Origin: Pseudomonadota bacterium
Lineage (GTDB): Bacteria > Myxococcota_A > UBA9160 > SZUA-336
Direction of reading: 5' to 3'
NCBI GenBank assembly: GCA_003247575.1
Contig: QJZC01000062.1
Coordinates: 34,390 to 98,389 of the forward strand
Length of the DNA: 64,000 bases
Under the pieces are notes generated by a model. The model had not been told where the DNA came from, ran no database searches, and was given only the letters and a program-made list of their open reading frames with translations. Made by a program: the position numbers and the translations under genes. Shown here piece by piece: positions 8,837 to 17,653 of the stretch (position 1 is its first letter; every line of letters starts with the position of its first letter).

Positions 8837-9928
8837 CTAGCCCTCGAGCTGGTCGAGCACGGCCTGTGCCATCTCGCGCGTGGAAACTCCCGATCCCGAG
8901 CCGGCGAGATCCGCCGTACGCAATCCAGTGCGGATGGTGGCGTCTACGGCCGACTCGAGCGCCTGAGCTTCCTTCTCGAGGTTGCAGGAGTGCCTGAGTA
9001 GCAACGCAGCGCACAGGAACATGGCGAGAGGATTCGCGATGCCGCGCCCTGCGATGTCTGGGGCCGATCCGTGAATCGGTTCGTACATGCCGAGACCGCT
9101 ACCGTCGGGGCGCCTCGCGCCGAGCGAGGCGGAGGGCAACAGTCCCATCGAGCCGGTCAGCATGGAGGCCTCGTCCGTGATGATGTCGCCGAACATGTTG
9201 CCCGAGATGACCACGTCGAAGCTGTTTGGACGCCGGATCAGGTGCATCGTCATCGCATCGACGAGCACGTTCTGGAGCTCGACGTCTTGGAAGTCCGCGT
9301 GCACTTCCTGGACGACCTCGCGCCAAAGGCGAGAGGAGTCGAGCACATTGGCTTTGTCCACGCTGGTCAGCCTCTTCTTGCGTTCGCGTGCGAGCTCGAA
9401 GCCCAAGCGGGCGATGCGTCGGACCTCATGCTCGTTGTAGTACATGGTATCGATCGCCTCGCGACGGCCATCGACCACACGGCGCTCGCGCGGCTTGCCG
9501 AAGTAGATCCCGCTCGTCAGCTCTCGAATGACGAGGATGTCCACACCTTCGAGGACTTCGGGCTTGAGGGTCGACGCGCCGATCAGGGACGGGTGCGGCT
9601 GCACCGGCCGCAGGTTGGCCCAGAGATCCAGATCTGAGCGAAGCGCCAGCAATCCCTGCTCGGGGCGTACGCTTGCGCCGGGGTCATCCCACTTCGGGCC
9701 GCCCACCGCTCCGAACAGGATCGCGTGGGCCTCCTTCGCTGCGCGCAAGGTCGAGTCGCGAATGGCGCAGCCGTGTGCATCGATCGCACAGCCCCCAACC
9801 AGGTCGTGCTCGAAGCGGAAGCTGTGGCCGAAGCGCCTGCCGATCGCCTCCAGCGCGCGGAGGCCTTCACTCGTGACTTCGGGCCCGATGCCGTCTCCAG
9901 GCAGAACTAGGATGTCGAAGTTGGCCAT
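8837..9928 (-). CDS. leuB: 3-isopropylmalate dehydrogenase
   Basis: Leucine biosynthesis: NAD-dependent oxidative decarboxylation of 3-isopropylmalate to 2-oxoisocaproate in the cytoplasm. 363 aa, full length. Motifs: LPGDGIGPEVTSEGLRAL at the N-terminus, LFGAVGGPKWDD, LDLWANLRPVQ (substrate-binding Arg), IRELTSGIYFGKPR, TSVDKANVLDSSRLWREVV (catalytic Lys), then GNMFGDIITDEASMLTGSMG and EPIHGSAPDIAGRG. It is monocistronic here, with no leuA, leuC or leuD beside it, and convergent with the rhomboid gene. ATG at 9928 is preceded on its strand by GGAGAG. Confidence 0.97.
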   Translation of the reverse strand: MANFDILVLPGDGIGPEVTSEGLRALEAIGRRFGHSFRFEHDLVGGCAIDAHGCAIRDSTLRAAKEAHAILFGAVGGPKWDDPGASVRPEQGLLALRSDLDLWANLRPVQPHPSLIGASTLKPEVLEGVDILVIRELTSGIYFGKPRERRVVDGRREAIDTMYYNEHEVRRIARLGFELARERKKRLTSVDKANVLDSSRLWREVVQEVHADFQDVELQNVLVDAMTMHLIRRPNSFDVVISGNMFGDIITDEASMLTGSMGLLPSASLGARRPDGSGLGMYEPIHGSAPDIAGRGIANPLAMFLCAALLLRHSCNLEKEAQALESAVDATIRTGLRTADLAGSGSGVSTREMAQAVLDQLEG

Positions 9929-10362
9929 CGATACTCTCCTTCACTCTCGGGTTCGGGCGGGGCCGAACGCCAGTGGCGCGGCGATTCTAACCCGGTGGAC
10001 GCGCCGTGACAGGTGGCCCGTAGCGGGATCCGTCACGTCCGATCGTTCGGTCTAGATTGGAGCCCCGACCGGTGGAGAGCCGGACAAGCGAAGCCCCACA
10101 GGATCGCAGACTTACTTAATCAATGCTTCATGTGAGTGTGCCTTGAGCTCAGTAGACACAATATGGTGGAATAGAGCCGACGTACGGAAGTTTTGTGGTC
10201 TAGTTGTCTTTGGGGGGCAACTGCCTATTTTTTCGGGATTCCGTGCGCATTTGGATTGCTCATCTGCGCCGTAGACCGGCGCCTCTGGGGGCACAGCGCA
10301 TCATCGTGCGACTTGCATGAGTCGCTCTCTCCGGCCGTGGGAGCAATCTGGGGAGAGACTTG
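9929..10362. other. Intergenic region between divergent leuB and the DUF1111 gene
   Basis: This 434-bp stretch must hold both promoters. It is less GC-rich than its neighbours between about 10100 and 10260, including a run of T near 10225. No convincing -35/-10 pair, attenuator, T-box or riboswitch was seen. Only a ribosome-binding site (GGGAGAG at 10351) is clear at its right end. Confidence 0.5.
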
Positions 10363-11940
10363 GTGAATCAGAGTAACTTCTGTCCGGCGATAGGGGGATT
10401 GGGACTACTGATATCGAGCACGGCTTTCGCACAGTCGTCGGTGACGGACGCAGTTGCTCTGTCCGTCGTGGCGGACTCCGAGACTGGCGGAGTCATCGAG
10501 CACTGTGACGAGGTCATCGCGGAACGGGACTTCGCCGCGATCTTCGATTGTGGGGACGAGCTCTTCGAGAGTCGCTTCAATGCGATCGATGGTGTAGGGA
10601 TCGAGGTTGGGGATGGAGGTCGCTTCACGCGCGTGCCACGCGCGGATCTCAGTGCGACCTTCGGCAGCAACATTCCGGCGCGTGAAACGGGCCCCAATGG
10701 AGAGGCCTGCAATCTGTGTCACTTCGACGGTGCGGACGCGGGAGATGGTGCCGGTCCCGGTGCGGTGCAGCACATTCGCGATCCACTGCATTCGGCCAAC
10801 CCCGGGCAGTTCATCCAGCGCCAGGCACCGCACATCTTCGGCCCGGGCGCCGTTCAGTTGCTTGCGGAGGAGATGACCGCGGACCTGCAGGGGATCACCA
10901 TGCGGACGCGGCAGCTCGCATGCGAGAGCGGAGGTGTCGAGACGGGTCCACTGGTCACGAAGGGTGTCTCCTTCGGGGTCGTGTCGGCGAGCTGCGCGCA
11001 GATCGATCTCTCGGGTATCGAGGGAATCGATCCAGATCTGGTGGTGAAGCCATTCGAGTGGAAGGGGGTAGAGACCACGCTGCGAAGCTTCTCGCGGGGC
11101 GCCTTCCACATGGAGCTCGGAATGCAGCCCGTCGAGCTGACGGGAGACGACGTCGACGGAGATTTCGATGGGGTGACAAACGAGATCTTCGTAGAGGATG
11201 TCTCCGCGATGGCGGTGTACCTCGCGGCCCAGCCGCGGCCAACGACCACTGTGGAGCTGGCCGATCTGAAGCTCCAGCTGAACCGCTTCGGTTTCTTCGG
11301 ACGTCGGGCTGCTGCAGGTCTCGGGCTGCCGGATCTGACCGCGGAGCAGCGAGCGGCGATCGCGAACGGTGAGGCGCGCTTCTCCGAGATCGGCTGCGCC
11401 GGTTGTCACGTGCCGACCCTCGAGACCGAGGGCACGATCTTCAGTGAGCCGAGCCAGAACCCGAACTATCGGGATGTCGTGTTTCCCGCGGGGCAGGATC
11501 CCGTGGCGCGGGGCGTGGATCCCGCGAACCCGATCACATTCGACATCACACGGGATCAGCCCAACAACGTGATCATGGTCGGACGACGGGTGGTGAAGCG
11601 TCTCGGATCCTTCGATCGGACGTCGTCCGGGGGCGCTGCGGTGAACCTGTTCAGTGATCTCAAGCGCCACGATCTCGGCCCCGAAGTTGCGGAGCAGATC
11701 GACGCACCTCCGTGCAACTGCGGGGCTTCCGTCTTCCTGACCGAGACGCTCTGGGGCGTCGGGGGCACCGCGCCCTACCTGCACGACGGTCGTGCGACGA
11801 CGTTGACTGAGGCGATCGCGCTGCATGGCGGGGAGGCTGCCGCCTCGCGGACCCACTTCCGGGGGCTCTCCTCGAGTGATCGTGCGGACGTCATCGCCTT
11901 CTTGAACAACCTGGTCCTGTTCTTCCCGCCGAGCGAATAG
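10363..11940 (+). CDS. Secreted di-heme oxidoreductase, DUF1111/DHOR family (paralogue 1)
   Basis: Predicted exported c-type cytochrome of the di-heme oxidoreductase (DUF1111) family, distantly related to di-heme peroxidases. 525 aa from GTG at 10363, chosen because it sits 5 nt after GGGAGAG; TTG at 10360 is too close. The signal peptide runs to about STAFAQ. Two heme-binding CXXCH sites: CNLCH near residue 118 and CAGCH near residue 347. The C-terminus has the family signature GGTAPYLHDGRATTLTEAI and HGGEA. The true substrate is not established for most members; peroxide reduction or another periplasmic redox step is likely. A second family member is at 46492-48144. No cytochrome c maturation genes are in the window. 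Confidence 0.85.
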   Translation: MNQSNFCPAIGGLGLLISSTAFAQSSVTDAVALSVVADSETGGVIEHCDEVIAERDFAAIFDCGDELFESRFNAIDGVGIEVGDGGRFTRVPRADLSATFGSNIPARETGPNGEACNLCHFDGADAGDGAGPGAVQHIRDPLHSANPGQFIQRQAPHIFGPGAVQLLAEEMTADLQGITMRTRQLACESGGVETGPLVTKGVSFGVVSASCAQIDLSGIEGIDPDLVVKPFEWKGVETTLRSFSRGAFHMELGMQPVELTGDDVDGDFDGVTNEIFVEDVSAMAVYLAAQPRPTTTVELADLKLQLNRFGFFGRRAAAGLGLPDLTAEQRAAIANGEARFSEIGCAGCHVPTLETEGTIFSEPSQNPNYRDVVFPAGQDPVARGVDPANPITFDITRDQPNNVIMVGRRVVKRLGSFDRTSSGGAAVNLFSDLKRHDLGPEVAEQIDAPPCNCGASVFLTETLWGVGGTAPYLHDGRATTLTEAIALHGGEAAASRTHFRGLSSSDRADVIAFLNNLVLFFPPSE

Positions 11941-12107
11941 TAGAGCCGACGAGGAGGGACGGCTGGCGTCCTCGAAAGCTGGGTCGATTCTGCTCTTGCG
12001 AGCCGGATAGGCCCAGCTTCGCGACGTCCAGTCCCCTGCGAGGCTCAGTCGCCGAGGCTGAGTCAGATGCGTCAGCCGACAGCTGGAGCGCGGCTACGGC
12101 TTCGGGC

Positions 12108-13421
12108 TCAGCGAGCGTCCCGCGCCAGGCGTATTCCCGAGAATTGCCAGCGCTGGTGTGGGTAGAAGAAGTTCCGGTAGCTCGCGCGGACGTGTCCAGG
12201 GGGCGTCGCGCAGGACCCGCCTCGTAGCACGAACTGATTGCACATGAACTTGCCGTTGTACTCACCGACCGCACCGGTCGGCGCGACGAATCCCGGATAC
12301 GCGTCATAGGCGCTGCGTGTCCACTCCCATGCATCTCCGAAGAGCTGGGCCGGATGCTCCACCGAGCTAGTGCTAGCCACGCCACTGGGCTCGATGATCC
12401 GATCGAGAAAGTTGCCGTGCAGAGGGACTCGTTGGGCGCACGCTTCCCATTCTGCTTCGTCGGGCAGCCGTGCGCCGAACCAGCGGGCAAAGGCGTCGGC
12501 TTCGAAGTAGCTCACGTGGATGACCGGGAGGTCTCGCCGCACGGGACGTGCCCCCGACAACGTGCGCTCCCACCACTCGCCATCGCGTCGCGACCAGTAG
12601 AGCGGAGCCTCGAGCCGTTCTCGCTGCACGAACGTCCACCCGTCCGAGAGCCAGAGATCTGGCCGCTCGTACCCTCCCGCTTCCATGAAGGCCAGGAATT
12701 CGCCGCTCGTGACGAGCCGTGACGAGAGCTCGCAGGCTCCCACCCAACGCTTGTGGCGGGGACGTTCGCAATCGAAGGCGAATCCAGTGGGTTCTGCGCC
12801 AATCTGGTAGAGATCTTCGCCCAGCGCATGCCAGACGATGGGCTTCGGAGTGGTGACCGCCGGGCCGGAGCCGGGTTGGTACGCTTCGTCCAGCGGATGT
12901 GTGCCGAGCGCGTGCTTGATGTCCGTGAGCAGCAGCTCTTGGTGCTGCTGCTCGTGCTGCAGCCCGAGCTCGAACAGATCGCGATCGCTAGCGGGCAGCC
13001 CGGCTAGGGATTCGGTGATGAAGCCCTGCATGGCGGTATCGACGTGATCGCGATAGGCCAGCACGCGCTCGAGGGTTGGGCGGGACAGCAGACCGCGGCG
13101 CGAGCGCGGATGCTGATCTCCGACCAGCTGATAATAGCTGTTGAACAGGACGCGGAAGGTCGGGTCGAAGGGCACGTAGTCCCGCACGCGCGGCTCGAGC
13201 AGGAAGGTCTCGAAGTACCAGCTGGTGTGCGCCAGGTGCCACTTCGCCGGACTCGCGTCCTCCATGGACTGGATCGCGCAGTCCTCGGGAGACAGCGGCT
13301 CGATCAGGCGCCGAGACAGCGCGCGGATCCGATCGAAGCGCTCCGACGGAGGCAGCGGTCTCTCCATGACGGAGCCGGGGGCGCCTGCAGGAGCAGTGAG
13401 GTCTACGGGTTCATCGGTCAT
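12108..13421 (-). CDS. egtB: Ergothioneine biosynthesis sulfoxide synthase EgtB-like
   Basis: Non-heme iron enzyme that joins hercynine (trimethylhistidine) to a thiol donor, cysteine or gamma-glutamylcysteine, with oxygen. 437 aa, normal length. The N-terminal DinB-like domain has the iron-ligand pattern: KWHLAHTSWYFE and LQHEQQHQELLLTD (HX3HXE). The C-terminal FGE-sulfatase domain has PVIHVSYFEADAFARW, LPDEAEWE, LFGDAWEWTRSAY and RGGSCATPPGHVR. ATG at 13421; GTG or ATG codons 10-20 codons in are alternatives. The usual partner egtD (histidine methyltransferase) is not adjacent on either side, so it must lie elsewhere or hercynine comes from outside. Confidence 0.92.
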   Translation of the reverse strand: MTDEPVDLTAPAGAPGSVMERPLPPSERFDRIRALSRRLIEPLSPEDCAIQSMEDASPAKWHLAHTSWYFETFLLEPRVRDYVPFDPTFRVLFNSYYQLVGDQHPRSRRGLLSRPTLERVLAYRDHVDTAMQGFITESLAGLPASDRDLFELGLQHEQQHQELLLTDIKHALGTHPLDEAYQPGSGPAVTTPKPIVWHALGEDLYQIGAEPTGFAFDCERPRHKRWVGACELSSRLVTSGEFLAFMEAGGYERPDLWLSDGWTFVQRERLEAPLYWSRRDGEWWERTLSGARPVRRDLPVIHVSYFEADAFARWFGARLPDEAEWEACAQRVPLHGNFLDRIIEPSGVASTSSVEHPAQLFGDAWEWTRSAYDAYPGFVAPTGAVGEYNGKFMCNQFVLRGGSCATPPGHVRASYRNFFYPHQRWQFSGIRLARDAR

Positions 13422-13519
13422 GGAGCGTCAGAAGAGTAACGGCCGGCTTGGTTCCCCGACAAGCGATCCGGTATGTTACCGGCCGATTTCCGCCAACTGC
13501 AGACGAACGGCTGATCCCC

Positions 13520-16500
13520 ATGACCCAGGAATCCGGCAGCAACGATCCCAAGATCCACTACGACTTCAAGGAAGTGGAGCCGCGCATCTACGCGAGCTGG
13601 CTCGAGCGCAAGGCCTTTCGGGCCGTGCCGGACGAGCGTGAAGACCGCTTCGTAGTGATGATGCCGCTGCCGAACGTCACCGGGGCGCTGCACATGGGCC
13701 ACGCGATGGACAACGTGATGCAGGATCTGCTCACGCGTTGGCACCGGATGCGGGGTGCCAACGCGCTGTGGATGCCGGGCACGGATCATGCGGGCATCGC
13801 CACGCAGGCCGTCGTGGAGCGCCGTCTGCTCGAACTCGAGGGCAAGACGCGCAACGATATCGGTCGCGACGGTCTGATCGAGCGGATCTGGGCCTGGAAG
13901 GAGCAGTACCAGAAGCGCATCGTCGCTCAGCAGCGAGAGATGGGCTGTTCCTGCGATTGGGACCGTCAGCGCTTCACGATGGACGCGGTCTGCGCACGAG
14001 CCGTTCGGCACACGTTCTTCGCGCTGTTTCGCGACGGGCTCCTGTACCGCGGATCGCGCCTGGTGAACTGGGACTGTCATCTCCAGACGGCCGTCGCAGA
14101 CGACGAGATCTTGCACGAGACGGTGGCCGGGTACTTCTGGCACCTGCGCTATCCCATCGTCGATCCTCGACCGGGGGAGCCAGCTGCCGTGACCGTCGCG
14201 ACGACGCGGCCGGAGACGATGCTGGGCGATACCGCGGTGGCCTGTCACCCTGAGCCGGCTCGAGTGCTCCGGGAGCGAATCGCGGCGGTCGAGCAGCGCC
14301 TCGAGTCGGCACGCGCGCGAGAGCGCGAGCCGATCGAGGCCGAGCTCCAAGCTCTGAAGCTGCGACTCGAGACCCATCTGCCCACGCTCGAGGCCTTGGC
14401 TCGCATGGCTCACGACGGACGCATGGTGCGTCTACCGCTCATGGATCGTGAGATCCCCTTGATCGCCGATGTCTGGGCCAAGCCCGAGCTGGGCAGTGGC
14501 TGCGTAAAGATCACACCCGCCCACGATCCGAACGACTACGAGGTCTGGGGCAGACATTCGGACCGCATCGACCGGATCAACCTGCTCAATCCGGATGGCA
14601 CGCTCAACGACAATGCGGGCGCCTATGCGGGACTCGAGCGCTTCGAAGCACGCGAGCGGGTGGTTGCCGATCTCGAAGCCAGCGGCTGCTTGGAGCAGGT
14701 CGAAGCGCGTGAGGTCGAGATCGGCCACTCCGATCGCTCGAAGACCCCGGTCGAGCCCTATCTGTCCACGCAGTGGTTCGTGCGGATGGGGGATCAGCCG
14801 GGCGGGGTGCTCTGTGGGCGCGGCACGGGCAACGAGTTCCGCACGGCTGGGCTCGCGCAGGCGGCGATCGACGCTGTGCGAGGGGAGTGGCGTTCACCCT
14901 CGGGGCGCAAGCTGACGTTTCATCCCGACCCGGTTCGTTACGGAAACACCTATGTGAATTGGCTCTCGGAGAAGCGCGACTGGTGCGTGAGCCGGCAGCT
15001 CTGGTGGGGACATCAGATTCCCATCTGGCGGATCGAGCTCGACCCTGCTCGGGTGCCCGCTCTGCTCGAGGGTCTCGGGGCGATCCTGAGACGTGAAGAC
15101 GTCGTCGTTCGCGCGACTTCACCCGACGGCGGCCAGACTCTCCTCAGCGAGGGCGCCAGCTTGCCCGAGAGCTGGAGTGCCGAGTCCGTCGAGCTCCAGG
15201 TGTGCCCCCAGGACCTCCCTATCGACGAGGTCGTCGCGCCGCAGCTCGAGACGCTCGGCTTCGAGCGCGATCCCGACGTGCTCGATACCTGGTTCTCGAG
15301 TGGGCTCTGGCCGCACAGCACACTGGGATGGCCCGATCCCATGACGGCGCACATCGACCCGGGACAGGCTTCGCTCGCTCCGACGGGAGACGCACCGAGC
15401 AGCCTCGACTACTACTATCCGGGCTCCTGTCTGGTTACGGGTCGCGACATCATCACGCTCTGGGTGGCTCGCATGGTGCTGATGGGGCTCTACAACCTGG
15501 GAGATCTTCCGTTCACCGACTGCTTCATCCACGCGACGATCCTCGACGGAAACGGCGTGCGTATGAGCAAGAGCAAGGGGAATGGGATCGACCCGGTCGA
15601 CATCATCGACCGCTACGGCGCCGACGCGATGCGCTACGTGATCTGTGAGCTGCAGACGGGGATGCAGGACGTGCGGCTTCCGGTCCAGGCCATCTCGCCC
15701 TTCACGGGCGAGGTGCTCGACCTGGCGAGCCTCGAGCACGGGACCAGCATCTTCAGCTACGTGTGTCCGCAGTCGAAGCGTGAGTTCGATGTGCTCGGCA
15801 TGTCGCCGGAAATGCCTGCTGCGAAGCTCATCAGCGACCGCTTCGAGGTCGGCCGGGTGTTCTGCACCAAACTCTGGAACGCAGCTCGCTTTGCGTTCTT
15901 GAATCTCGGCCAGGGGCTCGAGTTTCGCGCGCTCGAGTCGGACGAGCTGGCCTTCGAGGACCGCTACATCCTGTCGCGACTCGGACGTGCCTGCGACGAG
16001 GTCGAGCGGCAGCTCGAAGGCTACAACCCAGCTGCGGCAGTCTCCGCAGCTCGAAGCTTCTTCTGGTCCGAGGTCTGCGACTGGTATCTCGAATGGATCA
16101 AGCCGCGGCTGCGCGATGAGGCCAAGGCGCACGTTGCGCGCCAGGTGCTCGCGGTGCTCCTGGATCACGTGCTGCGCCTGCTGCATCCGTTCGTTCCCTT
16201 CATCACCGAGGAGCTCTGGCAGCAGCTTGCCGTCTGTGCCCCGCTGCGTGGTGTGGACCACGAGATCCCGGCGGCCCCACTGCTCGTGCACGCGCGCTGG
16301 CCGCACGGACTCGAGCGTTGGCGCGATGACGCGCTCGAGCATCGCATCGAGTTCGTGAAGGATCTGGTCCGTGGCGTTCGCAGCGTGCGCAGCAAGTACG
16401 ACGTGCCCCCGCGCCAGCAGATCGCCGCCTGCGTTCGCGCGCAAGCCGAGCAGGTGCAGCCGCTGCTCGGCCTCGAACCCCTGTTCTGCGAGCTCGCAGG

Positions 16501-16804
16501 GCTCTCGTCGCTGCAGATTTCCGAGGACTCCGAGCCGTCTGCGACGGCGGCTACCGCGGTGGTGGGGCCGATCGAGATCTATCTCGAGGGGGTGATCGAC
16601 CTCGAAAAGGAGCGGGATCGACTCTCGCGCCAGCGAGAGCGGCTGGAGAAGCTCATCGACGCCGCGCGTCGCAAGCTCGAAAACGAGAAGTTCGTCTCAC
16701 GCGCCCCAGCGCACGTGGTCGACGCCGAGAAGCAGCGGCTCGAGGAAGCGGAGATCGAGCTGGCTCGGGTGGCTGGCAGCCTCGACCGTATCTCGACGCT
16801 GTAG
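13520..16804 (+). CDS. valS: Valyl-tRNA synthetase with extra insertions
   Basis: Charges tRNA-Val with valine and edits threonine. 1094 aa, longer than the usual 880-950. ATG at 13520 fits the conserved start (YDFKEVEPRIYASWLERKAF). HIGH-type motif PNVTGALHMGHAMDN, editing-domain VATTRPETMLGDTAVA, and KMSKS-type GVRMSKSKGNGIDPVD. The C-terminus is the usual coiled-coil arm (about residues 1025-1094). Two insertions stand out: a charged helix in the editing domain (about 14270-14420, ERIAAVEQRLESARARERE) and about 50 residues between the KMSKS loop and the anticodon domain (about 15670-15850) containing SYVCPQSKREFDV. The enzyme core is intact. Confidence 0.97.
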   Translation: MTQESGSNDPKIHYDFKEVEPRIYASWLERKAFRAVPDEREDRFVVMMPLPNVTGALHMGHAMDNVMQDLLTRWHRMRGANALWMPGTDHAGIATQAVVERRLLELEGKTRNDIGRDGLIERIWAWKEQYQKRIVAQQREMGCSCDWDRQRFTMDAVCARAVRHTFFALFRDGLLYRGSRLVNWDCHLQTAVADDEILHETVAGYFWHLRYPIVDPRPGEPAAVTVATTRPETMLGDTAVACHPEPARVLRERIAAVEQRLESARAREREPIEAELQALKLRLETHLPTLEALARMAHDGRMVRLPLMDREIPLIADVWAKPELGSGCVKITPAHDPNDYEVWGRHSDRIDRINLLNPDGTLNDNAGAYAGLERFEARERVVADLEASGCLEQVEAREVEIGHSDRSKTPVEPYLSTQWFVRMGDQPGGVLCGRGTGNEFRTAGLAQAAIDAVRGEWRSPSGRKLTFHPDPVRYGNTYVNWLSEKRDWCVSRQLWWGHQIPIWRIELDPARVPALLEGLGAILRREDVVVRATSPDGGQTLLSEGASLPESWSAESVELQVCPQDLPIDEVVAPQLETLGFERDPDVLDTWFSSGLWPHSTLGWPDPMTAHIDPGQASLAPTGDAPSSLDYYYPGSCLVTGRDIITLWVARMVLMGLYNLGDLPFTDCFIHATILDGNGVRMSKSKGNGIDPVDIIDRYGADAMRYVICELQTGMQDVRLPVQAISPFTGEVLDLASLEHGTSIFSYVCPQSKREFDVLGMSPEMPAAKLISDRFEVGRVFCTKLWNAARFAFLNLGQGLEFRALESDELAFEDRYILSRLGRACDEVERQLEGYNPAAAVSAARSFFWSEVCDWYLEWIKPRLRDEAKAHVARQVLAVLLDHVLRLLHPFVPFITEELWQQLAVCAPLRGVDHEIPAAPLLVHARWPHGLERWRDDALEHRIEFVKDLVRGVRSVRSKYDVPPRQQIAACVRAQAEQVQPLLGLEPLFCELAGLSSLQISEDSEPSATAATAVVGPIEIYLEGVIDLEKERDRLSRQRERLEKLIDAARRKLENEKFVSRAPAHVVDAEKQRLEEAEIELARVAGSLDRISTL

Positions 16805-16866
16805 CGCCAGACTCGAGCTACTCCGATGCGCGTCGATGCGATGGGCATCGGCGCGGAGGGGCGGTC

Positions 16867-17652
16867 TCAGAGCCGTGTGCGGATCGCCCAGAGATCGGGA
16901 AAGAACGGCTCGAACAGGGTACTGCGAAGATAGGCCACCCCTGCAGAGCCACCCGTGCCCATGCGTTCTCCGATGGTCCGCTCGACCATCTTGACGTGAC
17001 GGTAGCGCCATTCCTGGAAGCCCTCGTCGAAGTCGACCAGAAGCTCGCAGATCTGCGTGGTCGTGGGATCGCTCCGGTAGATTCTAATTAGGCTCACGTG
17101 GAACTCGGGACACGGGCGGAGGGGAGCCCGGATGTCGCGTTCGAGCAGGGTCGATGGAACCGTATGGCCGCTCTGCTCGAGGTACCGCAGGAAGGCGTCG
17201 AACACGGTCGGCGCGGAGAGGCGTCGTTCCATGCGATCGCGCTCGGGTGGCGCCGCGTCCTGGAAGGCCGTGCGGAGCGTATCCAGAGAGCACTTGCGCC
17301 CGCAGAGGAATTCGATCTCGCGAAACTGAGTGGACTGCATCCCACTCGACGATTCGAGCAGGCTGCGGAAGGAGCCGAAGCTGACTGGACTCATCGTCTC
17401 GAGGATGTCGACCTGGCCCACCAACGTCTTCAGGATGGTGCTGATCCTGCGCAGCCGCTGGAAGCTCTGAGTGTGATCGGCCGAAACCAGATGAGCGTAC
17501 AGCAGATCGAGCTCGTGCAGCAGCTGCCGAAACCAGAGCTCGTAGACTTGGTGGATCGTGATGAAGAGGGGCTCGTCGTGTTCGACGGGGGAGGAGCGGG
17601 GGCACTGGAGCTGCAGCAGCGCTTCGAGCTGAAGGTAGGCTGCGTACGTCAG
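16867..17652 (-). CDS. kynA: Tryptophan 2,3-dioxygenase, non-standard start codon
   Basis: Heme dioxygenase converting tryptophan to N-formylkynurenine, first step of the kynurenine route. The family sequence is continuous from LTYAAYLQLEALLQL through ITIHQVYELWFRQLL (distal His), the proximal heme-ligand His in EWRYRHVKMVERT and MGTGGSAGVAYLR. No ATG, GTG or TTG exists in frame before the conserved N-terminus, back to an in-frame TGA within the upstream gene. The first standard start (TTG/GTG at about 17427/17424) would delete the distal His. I place the start at CTG 17652, one nucleotide after the TAG of the upstream vWA gene; ATC at 17661 with GGAG upstream is an alternative. Re-initiation after the vWA stop would explain it. 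261 aa. Confidence 0.85.
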   Translation of the reverse strand: MTYAAYLQLEALLQLQCPRSSPVEHDEPLFITIHQVYELWFRQLLHELDLLYAHLVSADHTQSFQRLRRISTILKTLVGQVDILETMSPVSFGSFRSLLESSSGMQSTQFREIEFLCGRKCSLDTLRTAFQDAAPPERDRMERRLSAPTVFDAFLRYLEQSGHTVPSTLLERDIRAPLRPCPEFHVSLIRIYRSDPTTTQICELLVDFDEGFQEWRYRHVKMVERTIGERMGTGGSAGVAYLRSTLFEPFFPDLWAIRTRL

Positions 17653-17653
17653 C

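Noticed and set aside
10200..10240. Hairpin-like GGGGGGCAACTGCC followed by a T-run as a terminator
   Set aside because: The stem is only about 3-4 bp and no gene ends nearby on that strand.
10405..11856. 483-codon open frame antisense to the first DUF1111 gene
   Set aside because: The plus strand has signal peptide, two CXXCH sites and family motifs; the antisense frame has nothing.
15119..16444. 441-codon open frame antisense to valS
   Set aside because: Shadow of ValRS coding sequence.
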